Of a stretch of 64,000 nucleotides of DNA, positions 7,884 to 16,003 are shown one piece after another. Position 1 is the stretch's first letter. Every line of letters starts with the position of its first letter. Source of the DNA: Runella sp. Its GTDB lineage: Bacteria; Bacteroidota; Bacteroidia; Cytophagales; Spirosomataceae. Where the stretch lies: NCBI GenBank assembly GCA_023254175.1, contig JALQYJ010000106.1, forward strand, positions 1 to 64,000. Direction: 5' to 3'. The notes beneath the pieces are model-generated. The model saw nothing but the letters and a program-made list of their open reading frames with translations. It was not told the origin of the DNA and did no database searches. Made by a program: the position numbers and the translations under genes.

Positions 7884-10800
7884 ATTCTAACGTTAAATCT
7901 TCCAACACCTGACGGAGTTCGGGCAAGGTCTTTACGTCCGAACAAGTTAGAAGGAGTTTGTTTTTTAGGTCTTTGAGAGCAAAACGCTTGGGATTACGTT
8001 GAATATGGGTCAGAATATGACCAAATTTTGGAGACTGGAAAAACGAATCATTACCTGTTGTAATGATATACCCTTTGAGGGTATTATTTTTCAACGTTAA
8101 TTTTTCCATAAAAAGCGCTTCGGCCATCCACCTGATTCTCACCATCTCTATCAACCACCCTACTTCTTCAGGTAGAGGCCCGAAGCGATCTGCAACCTCT
8201 CCTCCAAAAGCTCTCAACTCATCTTCACCCTTAAGGTTGTCCAGACGAGTATATAACGACAAACGTTCTGAAATATTTTTTACGTAATAATCAGGAATCA
8301 AAATGGCCAAGTCGGTTTCAATCTGACAATCGACCCGAATAGCTTGTACAGCTTCGCCCATATCAAACAAATCTTTGAAGGTTGTTTGTTTCAACTCTTG
8401 AACAGCTTCATCCAAAATTTTATGGTACATCTCATATCCAAGGTCATTGACAAATCCACTTTGCTCGGCCCCTAACAAATTGCCCGCCCCTCGGATATCT
8501 AGGTCGCGCATAGATACTTTAAAACCATCGCCAAGTTCTGAAAACTCTTCGAGGGTTTGAAGCCGTTTGCGGGCGTCGGTCGTGAGGTGCGACATAGGCG
8601 GTGTTAACAAATAACAGAAGGCTTTTCGGTTAGAACGTCCTACCCTACCACGCATTTGGTGCAAGTCTGACATCCCAAAATAATGCGCCGCATTAATAAT
8701 AATCGTATTGGCATTGGGAATATCAATACCCGACTCAATGATGTTGGTACTCACCAAAATATCGTATTCGCCTTCAATGAATCGCATCATCACTTTTTCA
8801 AGTTTTTCGCCTTCCATTTGACCATGCGCAACGCCAATACGAGCCTCAGGTACCAAACGCAAAATGAGGTTTGCGATTGATTCGATGTCATTGACTCGGT
8901 TATGGACAAAGAAAACTTGTCCGCCACGATTGAGTTCATAACTAACAGCATCACGGATAAATACTTCGCTAAACACCTGAACTTCAGTAGTAACGGGCTG
9001 ACGATTTAGCGGGGGCGTGGCAATCACGGACAAATCGCGAGCGCCCATGAGCGAAAAGTGCAGCGTTCGAGGAATAGGCGTTGCGGTCAGGGTAAGTACG
9101 TCAATATTTACCCGCATTTCTTTCAAACGATCTTTGACTTTTACCCCAAATTTTTGTTCTTCATCAATAATTAACAAACCCAAATCTTTGAATTTGATGT
9201 CTTTGTTAACGATGCGGTGTGTACCTACCAAAATATCCAGTTTTCCCGCTTCCACATCTTTCAGAATTTCCTTGATTTGTTTTTCTGACTTAAAACGGTT
9301 GATATATTCGACCCGTGCAGGAAAATCAGCTAAGCGTTCGCTAAAGGTTTTGTAGTGCTGCATGGCCAAAATGGTAGTTGGTACCAACACAGCCACTTGC
9401 TTACTGTCAGTCACCGCCTTAAATGCTGCACGAATGGCCACTTCTGTTTTTCCAAAGCCCACATCACCACACACCAATCGATCCATCGGGTGTGGTTTTT
9501 CCATGTCTTCTTTGACATCCGCCGTCGATTTAGCTTGGTCGGGTGTATCTTCGTACAAAAACGAGGATTCAAGTTCGGCTTGCAAGTAGGTATCTTTAGA
9601 AAATGCAAAACCCTCAGCGTTTCGGCGTTTGGCATAAAGCGCAATCAACTCTTGAGCAATGTCTTTGAGTTGGCGTTTCACCTTCGATTTTTTATTTTCC
9701 CACTCAGGTGAGCCAAGTTTGCTCATCGTCACCACACCGCCTTCTTTACCTGTGTATTTAGCGATTTTGTGTAAACTGTGAATACTCACAAAAAGGATGT
9801 CATTATCACGGTAAATCAGCCGAATTGCTTCTTGCTCTTTACCCCCAACATCTACTTTTTCCAAACCCGCAAAACGCCCAATTCCATAATCCACATGAGT
9901 GACAAAATCACCCGTCTTCAACGACTTCAACTCTTTCAATGTCAAGGCTTTTGATTTACTAAACTTCTCCTTAACGTGGTACTTATGAAAGCGTGAAAAA
10001 ATTTGATGGTCGGTATAACAAACCACTTTCAACTGCTCATCGACGTACCCCTCTCGCAGCGAAACGTTCATAGGACGAAACTTAACGTAGGGGTCGAGTT
10101 CGTTGAAAATTTTCTCCAAACGTTCCAATTGCTTGGGCGATTCTGCCGCAATTACGTTGGTGTAACCTTGGTGCTGCCGTTCAGACAAGTCGTCGATTAA
10201 GCGTTTAAAGTCTTTATTGAACGAGGGCTGAGGTTTTGAAGTGTACTGGACGCGAGTCGATTCTTCCGATTTATCTTTGAAATAAAATCTTTTACCAAAT
10301 TCGATGGTTTTAAACGCCTTAATTTGATTTAAAAAACCGCGTCGAGTTTCAAAAATTTCGTTGGGGTCAGACACCAATTGTATGTCACCGCCTTTGACCC
10401 CAACCAAGGCATTTTCAGCTTTTTCAAAACATTCTTCAATCACCTCAAGGGTCATTTCCACATCTTTAAACCACAAAAGAGCATTGGAAGGAAAGAAGCT
10501 CAAAAACGATTCCCGCGTTTCGAGGGTCAATTTGTTTTGAATATCAGGGATGACATTGACTTGGCTTACCGACTCTACCGACAACTGAGAATCGGGGTTA
10601 AAAGCCCGAATACTTTCGACTTCGTCCCCAAATAATTCGATTCGGTACGGGTATTCGCTTGCATAAGAAAACACATCAATGATACCACCACGCACCGAAA
10701 ACTGTCCCGCTTCGTACACAAAATCCGTAATTTCGAAATCGTAACTCAACAAAAACTCACGTAGAAATTGGGCGTCTAAGCGTTCTGCTACTTTCACCGA

Positions 10801-11232
10801 AAACGTATTGGAAAGCAACGACCGTTTGTTGATTACTTTTTCAAAAAGTGCTTCGGGATAGGTGACAATCAACAGGTTATCTGGAATGGCCACGTTGAGC
10901 TTATTTAAAATCTCAGCCCGCATCAACACGTTAGCATTTTCAATTTCCTCGTAGTGGTAGGGACGTTTGTAAGAAGTTGGATAATACAACACTTCCTTGC
11001 CCAACAAATTAACCAAGTCGTTTTGAAGGTATGCCGCCTCCTCCCGGTCACTGGCGACAAACAAACACAAACGGGGCAGGCTGTGATATACGGCAGCGGC
11101 CATCACAGCGTCTAAACTCCCAGCCATCCCTTTGACTTGCACATGAGACTGATTTCCAGTAATTTGATTAACAATAAGTTGAACGAGGCTGTCGTTGGCG
11201 TAAAGTTGAAGAAAGTCGTGGGTTGAAAGCAT
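7882..11232 (-). CDS. mfd: Transcription-repair coupling factor Mfd
   Basis: About 1116 residues, normal Mfd length. Mfd removes RNA polymerase stalled at DNA lesions and recruits UvrA. Visible in order: a UvrB-like N-terminal module, the RNA polymerase-interacting domain (GDFVTHVDYGIGRFAGL), a RecG-like helicase with Walker A GDVGFGKT about residue 592 and the DEEQ box about 690, motif VI region QMRGRVGRS, and the C-terminal TRCF domain. I chose the ATG at 11232. An in-frame TTG at 11277 would add 15 residues, but Mfd proteins usually begin close to the DFLQLYAND segment. A terminator for the upstream gene sits at 11314-11337. Confidence 0.95.
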   Translation of the reverse strand: MLSTHDFLQLYANDSLVQLIVNQITGNQSHVQVKGMAGSLDAVMAAAVYHSLPRLCLFVASDREEAAYLQNDLVNLLGKEVLYYPTSYKRPYHYEEIENANVLMRAEILNKLNVAIPDNLLIVTYPEALFEKVINKRSLLSNTFSVKVAERLDAQFLREFLLSYDFEITDFVYEAGQFSVRGGIIDVFSYASEYPYRIELFGDEVESIRAFNPDSQLSVESVSQVNVIPDIQNKLTLETRESFLSFFPSNALLWFKDVEMTLEVIEECFEKAENALVGVKGGDIQLVSDPNEIFETRRGFLNQIKAFKTIEFGKRFYFKDKSEESTRVQYTSKPQPSFNKDFKRLIDDLSERQHQGYTNVIAAESPKQLERLEKIFNELDPYVKFRPMNVSLREGYVDEQLKVVCYTDHQIFSRFHKYHVKEKFSKSKALTLKELKSLKTGDFVTHVDYGIGRFAGLEKVDVGGKEQEAIRLIYRDNDILFVSIHSLHKIAKYTGKEGGVVTMSKLGSPEWENKKSKVKRQLKDIAQELIALYAKRRNAEGFAFSKDTYLQAELESSFLYEDTPDQAKSTADVKEDMEKPHPMDRLVCGDVGFGKTEVAIRAAFKAVTDSKQVAVLVPTTILAMQHYKTFSERLADFPARVEYINRFKSEKQIKEILKDVEAGKLDILVGTHRIVNKDIKFKDLGLLIIDEEQKFGVKVKDRLKEMRVNIDVLTLTATPIPRTLHFSLMGARDLSVIATPPLNRQPVTTEVQVFSEVFIRDAVSYELNRGGQVFFVHNRVNDIESIANLILRLVPEARIGVAHGQMEGEKLEKVMMRFIEGEYDILVSTNIIESGIDIPNANTIIINAAHYFGMSDLHQMRGRVGRSNRKAFCYLLTPPMSHLTTDARKRLQTLEEFSELGDGFKVSMRDLDIRGAGNLLGAEQSGFVNDLGYEMYHKILDEAVQELKQTTFKDLFDMGEAVQAIRVDCQIETDLAILIPDYYVKNISERLSLYTRLDNLKGEDELRAFGGEVADRFGPLPEEVGWLIEMVRIRWMAEALFMEKLTLKNNTLKGYIITTGNDSFFQSPKFGHILTHIQRNPKRFALKDLKNKLLLTCSDVKTLPELRQVLEDLTLE

Positions 11233-11313
11233 TTTATTCTCAAATGTTTGAAAAAAATCTTCGATAGATTCTTCCAAAACGCTTATAGGTTCAAATCTTT
11301 AAAACAACAAAAG

Positions 11314-11337
11314 GCCGACGAGGGGTTTCTCATCGGC
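11314..11337 (-). terminator. Rho-independent terminator after the outer-membrane barrel gene
   Basis: A nine-base-pair stem with one G-T pair (11314-11322 with 11329-11337) and a 6-base loop. On the minus strand it is followed by a T-rich stretch (CTTTTGTTGTTTT). It lies downstream of the barrel gene ending at 11448 and upstream of mfd. Confidence 0.72.
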
Positions 11338-11447
11338 ACCATTTGAGTAACAAAATTAGGAAGATTTTGATTTAAACAGGTTGAAATTCTTTACTAAAAA
11401 AACGACAGAATGAAGGGAATAAGCGGTAATGCCCCCCTCCCATTTAC

Positions 11448-12170
11448 TTAAAAAGCAAACCGAATCCCCCCCGTCACGTTCACAACGCCTACATTTTGTT
11501 GGATGTCTACCGATTGAGTCACTGCAGGAAAACCCGTTGTCGAGACTTTGTTATTGACTCCCTTAAAAGTAGTACTTATCAAACTAGCATCGGCATTCAC
11601 TACAAGCGCTACCCCACTAAAAAGCCCAATATGAAACGTAGCTCCTGCACCATATGCTAAATCTGACGCCATTTGGCTCGAAGTTTCTACGTTGATATTA
11701 TAATTTTGAAAAGCACCCGTTGTCACAAACATCGGACTATTCACTTTGGCATAACCCACCAATAAACGCCCTTCTAACCCAAGACGACTATTGCCTAAGT
11801 GCAATGCAGGTCCAATCATCGCACTCAATACATCCCATTCTTTTGCTTCTACTACTACTGGATTAAGGATGCCATATTGGTCTAACGCAATTTTCTGAAT
11901 TCCTTCTTCCCTTGTTTCATTTTTATTATAAGAAACCCTGGCCGCTAACCCAAAACGTTTGGTAGGATAAAAAGCCGCAACCAATTGCCCACTGACCCCA
12001 TCTCCTGCAATTTCGCCTCGGGTTTCGCCAAAAACTTTGGTAGCAAGTTCCCGTACAGAGAGACTTTTTCCAACGGCGACATTCAAGGTAAATCGGTCAT
12101 AATCTTGCGCAAATGAGCATGATATACAGATTACAACTAAGAAAAAGCCCAAAAAGCCAGTACGTGTCAT
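11448..12170 (-). CDS. Outer-membrane beta-barrel protein, function unknown
   Basis: 240 residues with a signal peptide (hydrophobic stretch ending at CSFAQ). The rest alternates short amphipathic strands (RFGLAARVSYN, VALVVNADASL) and ends in Phe (GGIRFAF), as expected for an outer-membrane barrel inserted by BamA. The size suggests about 8-10 strands. No specific family is recognised. It stands alone, with a terminator downstream at 11314-11337. Confidence 0.72.
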   Translation of the reverse strand: MTRTGFLGFFLVVICISCSFAQDYDRFTLNVAVGKSLSVRELATKVFGETRGEIAGDGVSGQLVAAFYPTKRFGLAARVSYNKNETREEGIQKIALDQYGILNPVVVEAKEWDVLSAMIGPALHLGNSRLGLEGRLLVGYAKVNSPMFVTTGAFQNYNINVETSSQMASDLAYGAGATFHIGLFSGVALVVNADASLISTTFKGVNNKVSTTGFPAVTQSVDIQQNVGVVNVTGGIRFAF

Positions 12171-12318
12171 GGAGAGTTAGTTAATAGATAAAGACGGGAA
12201 CAATACGCTAATTACGGTCGAAAGTCTTAAAAAACGAAATAATAAGCGATTAGATTATTTTTCGGCGGTATTTTTTGTCATTTTTTGGCTTTTTTAAAGC
12301 AAAGAAAATGGTTATGAC

Positions 12319-13164
12319 ATGGCCCTGATTCATGCGTTTCAAACGAAAGAAGCACTCCTTGCTGATGTAAGAAAAAGCCAATCGAAACTTTCAGGCTTTC
12401 GAATATGGTGGCTGGGACAAAGTGGTTTTTTGATTCAATGGAAGGGTAAACACCTATTGTTTGACCCTTATTTGTCTGATTCTCTTAGTCTCAAATATTC
12501 CCAAACCGACAAACCGCACGTTCGGATGAGTGAGCGCGTGATTGCCCCCGAATTGCTTGAAGGTATTACGATTGTTACATCTTCCCATAATCATACTGAC
12601 CACTTAGACGCAGATACCCTTTTACCGCTTTTTAGTCGTAATCCATCCATCCAAATGGTCATTCCTGAAGCCAACCGAGCTTTTGTAAGTGAGCGACTAA
12701 ACTGCCAATTCGATTGGCCAAAAGGAATGAACGACGGGGAATCGTTAGAAATGGAAGGCTTCAGATTCTATGGCATTCCTGCTGCACACAACGCTATAGA
12801 ACGAGATAGCCAAGGCAAGTGCAAGTGTATGGGCTTTGTGGTTGAGTTTGGAACCTATAAGGTATATCATTCAGGAGATACCCTTTGGTTCGACGGATTA
12901 TCAGAACTACTTGCCCCTTTCAACGTTGATGTAGCCTTTTTACCTATCAACGGCAACAAGCCCGAACGGCGAGTGGCTGGCAACCTCAATGCCGAAGAAG
13001 CCGCTCGGTTGGGAAAAGAAATTGGGGCGCGACTTGTTATTCCCCATCACTATCATCTATTTGAATTTAATACAGCAGAACCCAGTGAGTTTGAACACTT
13101 TGCTCGACTGTATCAGACTCCCTATCAAATTTTACAATTAGGAGAAGGAATTGACATTGAATAA
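12319..13164 (+). CDS. Metallo-beta-lactamase-fold hydrolase (UlaG/NAPE-PLD-like)
   Basis: 281 residues. The metal-binding motif HxHxDH is HNHTDH at residues 90-95; further ligands are likely in YHSGDT (Asp) and IPHHYH (His). The early WLGQSGFLIQWKGK strand-turn-strand is typical of the UlaG-like/YtnP-like branch of MBL hydrolases, which includes L-ascorbate-6-phosphate lactonases and NAPE-phospholipase D. The actual substrate cannot be assigned. It converges with the metallophosphoesterase gene, with only 7 bases between the stops. Confidence 0.82.
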   Translation: MALIHAFQTKEALLADVRKSQSKLSGFRIWWLGQSGFLIQWKGKHLLFDPYLSDSLSLKYSQTDKPHVRMSERVIAPELLEGITIVTSSHNHTDHLDADTLLPLFSRNPSIQMVIPEANRAFVSERLNCQFDWPKGMNDGESLEMEGFRFYGIPAAHNAIERDSQGKCKCMGFVVEFGTYKVYHSGDTLWFDGLSELLAPFNVDVAFLPINGNKPERRVAGNLNAEEAARLGKEIGARLVIPHHYHLFEFNTAEPSEFEHFARLYQTPYQILQLGEGIDIE

Positions 13165-13171
13165 CCGTTGA

Positions 13172-14431
13172 TTACGCCCTTACTAATTCCATCATGGTAA
13201 TTTCGGGTAATATACCCACTCGTCCAGGGTAACCAAGGTATCCAAAACCACGATTGACGTATAAATGTTGGTTGCCCTCGGTATATAAGCCCCCCCATTG
13301 TTTGTAGCGATACTGGACGGGACTCCATTGAAAACCACCTACCTCTACCCCAAATTGCATACCGTGTGTATGGCCTGCAAAAGCTACGTCGATGTCTTTG
13401 AATTGCGTCGTTACTTGAGCATTCCAGTGGCTAGGGTCGTGCGATAAAAGCAATTTTACAGAAAAATCATCGGTACGTTGATGGGCTTTTTCCAAACTTC
13501 CATATTTGGCAAAACCACCCATTCCCCAGTTTTGGATACCCAATAACCCTATTTGCTCGTTTCCTACTTTAATGGCACGGTGTTCGTCTAAAAGTAAATC
13601 CCAACCAAGTAGGCGATGTGCGTCTTTCAAATCATTGAAATTTTTGATTTTAGCCTCAAGCGATGGCCATTGGTAATAATCCCCGTAATCGTGGTTTCCC
13701 AATACCGAAAACTGCCCCAACGGAGCTTTAACTTTCTTGAAAATATCAATGTAGTTTTTTACCTCATCGGCTGTATTATTCACCAAATCTCCCGTAAAGA
13801 AAAACAAATCTGGCTTTTCGGCCATAAGAATATCTACACCACCCTGAACGGCGGTTTTATTGAAAAAACTACCCGAGTGTATATCCGACAATTGGGCAAT
13901 TTTTATACCTTCAAAAGCCTTCGGAAGGTTTTTGATAGGCACTAGAACCCGACGAATACGGTAATCGTGTGCTCCCGAAATAATGCCATAGGTAAATCCC
14001 GCAGCCGTTGTTCCCGCCATGGCCAAGGCCGATTTCATCAAAAATTCAGAACGCGGAATCGCTGGGGCGTCAGTCACAGGAACGGTGCTAGGCGGCTGGG
14101 ATTGGAAGAAACTAGCTACCCATTTTCCAAACCGAATGACATCGTCGATGAGTAAGAAAATGAGAGAGAAAAATTTAGCGAAATAGGGTATCAACAAAGC
14201 TGCCCAAATAATCTGGCGAGTATTTCTTGACAAATAATCGGGGGGAATGATAAATTGAATAACAATCCAAACCACCAAACTTACCACAGGAATTGCCCAA
14301 TAAATGGTCGAAATGAGTCGGCGAGTGTCTAATGAACTAGTGCGAGAAAGGGTTTTTACGGCTTGAAAAACGTATAAATCCAACAGAAAAAACACTCCTA
14401 TCATTAGGAGAATGGCTAGTAATCGGTTCAT
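13172..14431 (-). CDS. Membrane-anchored metallophosphoesterase (YaeI-like)
   Basis: 419 residues. The N-terminal third is membrane-embedded: about three hydrophobic helices (residues 3-25, 40-65, 75-98), then another hydrophobic segment near 130-145. The calcineurin-type phosphoesterase domain follows, with all metal motifs: LSDIHSG (about 180), FTGDLVNN, LGNHDYGDY, LLLSHDP and AGHTHGMQ. Homologues are labelled YaeI/YkuE-like and in some species hydrolyse lipid-linked or UDP-sugar phosphates; the substrate here is unknown. Convergent with the MBL hydrolase gene. Confidence 0.85.
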   Translation of the reverse strand: MNRLLAILLMIGVFFLLDLYVFQAVKTLSRTSSLDTRRLISTIYWAIPVVSLVVWIVIQFIIPPDYLSRNTRQIIWAALLIPYFAKFFSLIFLLIDDVIRFGKWVASFFQSQPPSTVPVTDAPAIPRSEFLMKSALAMAGTTAAGFTYGIISGAHDYRIRRVLVPIKNLPKAFEGIKIAQLSDIHSGSFFNKTAVQGGVDILMAEKPDLFFFTGDLVNNTADEVKNYIDIFKKVKAPLGQFSVLGNHDYGDYYQWPSLEAKIKNFNDLKDAHRLLGWDLLLDEHRAIKVGNEQIGLLGIQNWGMGGFAKYGSLEKAHQRTDDFSVKLLLSHDPSHWNAQVTTQFKDIDVAFAGHTHGMQFGVEVGGFQWSPVQYRYKQWGGLYTEGNQHLYVNRGFGYLGYPGRVGILPEITMMELVRA

Positions 14432-14507
14432 AAAGTTAGAAAGGAAAATAACAATTTTGACAATGGATGAGTAACAAAAGACGCTTCAAAAAAGTGTTTT
14501 TGTTCGC

Positions 14508-14515
14508 TAGTTTTG
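14508..14515 (+). promoter_or_regulatory. Candidate -7 box for moaE
   Basis: TAGTTTTG matches the TAnnTTTG consensus, about 70 bases before the ATG at 14588. It overlaps the in-frame TTG at 14513, which argues against that TTG as the moaE start. The -33 element is not convincing. Confidence 0.4.
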
Positions 14516-14587
14516 TGGGAAACGGCAAATAGTTGGGATGAAGTGATTATTTTTGAGGCCGAGTCATTTAAATTTCCCTTTAAGACG

Positions 14588-15004
14588 ATGATAGATATTC
14601 AACTTACCGATGCCCCGCTTTCACTTGATACTTGCTATCAATACGTACTTTCTGACGATGCAGGAGGAATTGTTACATTTGTTGGTACAGTTCGAAATCA
14701 AACCAAAGGGAAGCGAGTCTTGAGGCTGGAGTTTGAGTCATACGCTCCCATGGCTATCAAAGAGATGCAAAAAATTGCGGAAGAGGCGGCGCGGCGCTGG
14801 CCTGTCTTAAAAATTTCGATGCATCATCGCGTGGGCGTACTTGCCATTGGGGAAGTGCCCGTCATTATTGCTGTTGCTTGTGCGCACCGAAAGGCAGCCT
14901 TTGAAGCCTGCCAATTTGCGATTGATACCCTGAAAGAAACGGTACCCATCTGGAAAAAAGAGTTTTTTGAAGACGGCGAAGTGTGGGTCGCCGCCCACCC
15001 ATAA
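14588..15004 (+). CDS. moaE: Molybdopterin synthase catalytic subunit MoaE
   Basis: 138 residues from the ATG at 14588. The frame continues upstream to a TTG at 14513, but those 25 residues are not MoaE-like and overlap a promoter-like box. MoaE with MoaD converts precursor Z to molybdopterin in the cytoplasm. Diagnostic segments: GGIVTFVGTVRNQTKGK, LEFESYAPMA, HRVGVLAIGE, HRKAAFEACQ and the C-terminal PIWKKEFFEDGEVWV with the conserved KKE lysines. No other molybdenum-cofactor genes are in the window, so its partners are encoded elsewhere. Confidence 0.93.
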   Translation: MIDIQLTDAPLSLDTCYQYVLSDDAGGIVTFVGTVRNQTKGKRVLRLEFESYAPMAIKEMQKIAEEAARRWPVLKISMHHRVGVLAIGEVPVIIAVACAHRKAAFEACQFAIDTLKETVPIWKKEFFEDGEVWVAAHP

Positions 15005-15019
15005 CTTTATGATTCAGTG

Positions 15020-15050
15020 AATGTGCTAAAGTCGCTGAATTCAGCACATT
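15020..15050. terminator. Hairpin downstream of moaE
   Basis: Eight-bp stem (15020-15027 with 15043-15050, AATGTGCT/AGCACATT) with a 15-base loop, 15 bases after the moaE stop. There is no strong T-run, so this is only a possible terminator. The palindromic repeat copy B follows directly. Confidence 0.4.
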
Positions 15051-15082
15051 TCCGCCCCGCCGAAACTTCGGGACGAGTTCAT
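15051..15082. repeat. Small palindromic intergenic repeat (copy B)
   Basis: Matches copy A (1911-1940) in roughly three quarters of positions: CGCCCCG, AAA, TCGGG and TCAT are shared. The copy keeps its own hairpin (CCGAA/TTCGG), so the palindrome is maintained although the bases differ. Lies between moaE and the SGNH hydrolase gene. Confidence 0.4.
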
Positions 15083-15123
15083 TCCACATTCTACCCTCGG
15101 AATTCGACATTCTGTCATTCCCT

Positions 15124-15801
15124 CTACATTCCCTTCAATACTTTCCACATTTCGTCCGCTACAAGCTGATTACCAGCGTCGTTGAGGTGAACGCGATCGG
15201 TCGTAAGGATATTTTTTTCGTCATTATTGGAATTATTTTTTAGGTTATAGTCTAAAAAAGCTTTGCGAAGGTCAATCAAAGGCAATCCTTGTTTTTTAGC
15301 TAAATCCCGAATCAGCTGCGAATAGCGATTCAAATCTCCGTCTTGCTGATTAGAAAAATCGGTGCGCTCACCAATCACCGCGGGCGTACACATAGCCACG
15401 CGAATGTTGGCTGCGTTGAACTTCTTCAACAATGCTTCGTAGAAACGAACAAACTTATCAGGGTCAGTCCCTGTTCCCGAAGAAGCTTTATGCCAAACAT
15501 CGTTTACGCCTACATAAATCACTACAATATTGGGTTGTTTTGCTAACACATCCTCTTCCAAACGCAGGTAAAGGTCATACACTTTGTTGCCACCAATCCC
15601 CGCTCCAATTAGCTCATACTTGTTTTTTAGCCCCTGTTTTTCAAGCATTTCACCCATTTTAACAATATAACCACCTGGTTTTACTGCCGCTTGGGTAATC
15701 GAATCGCCAAAGAAAATAATTCGGAGTGGTTTGTCCTGCTGAAATGCCAATAAAGGAATTGCTACAAGGGCTAATTTGAGGTAGTGAATAAGGGATTTCA
15801 T
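15124..15801 (-). CDS. Secreted SGNH/GDSL-family hydrolase
   Basis: 225 residues with a signal peptide (cleavage near LLAFQ). The SGNH blocks are all present: block I FFGDSIT with the nucleophile Ser at 34, block II Gly (GAGIGGN), block III GVND (Asn) and block V TDRVHLN with the Asp-His pair. These enzymes are esterases or acetylhydrolases of carbohydrate or lipid esters. A periplasmic or secreted carbohydrate esterase fits the saccharolytic context, but the substrate is not shown. Convergent with moaE. Confidence 0.86.
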   Translation of the reverse strand: MKSLIHYLKLALVAIPLLAFQQDKPLRIIFFGDSITQAAVKPGGYIVKMGEMLEKQGLKNKYELIGAGIGGNKVYDLYLRLEEDVLAKQPNIVVIYVGVNDVWHKASSGTGTDPDKFVRFYEALLKKFNAANIRVAMCTPAVIGERTDFSNQQDGDLNRYSQLIRDLAKKQGLPLIDLRKAFLDYNLKNNSNNDEKNILTTDRVHLNDAGNQLVADEMWKVLKGM

Positions 15802-16003
15802 TGTGATTGACTAGAAATTGAAAATATGTTTCCCTTATAAAGGAAATTGGAGTGCGTTTCTAACAGCTCAGTTATTCTTTAATCTTCAAATGCCTTTGTA
15901 GTGCCTGATTGAATAACTTTTTATGGTTTCTTACGGCTTACCGAAGCCATGCAACAAAGCCACTACTCTGTAAAGTCATTCACAAAACGGCAATAACAAC
16001 ACG

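Noticed and set aside
14513-14587. Longer moaE start at TTG 14513
   Set aside because: The added residues do not match MoaE and the TTG overlaps a promoter-like TAGTTTTG box.
15924-15953. Terminator of the SNF2 gene (ATGGTTTC...GAAGCCAT hairpin)
   Set aside because: The stem has a G-T pair, the loop is 12 bases and no T-run follows on the minus strand. Not strong enough to list.
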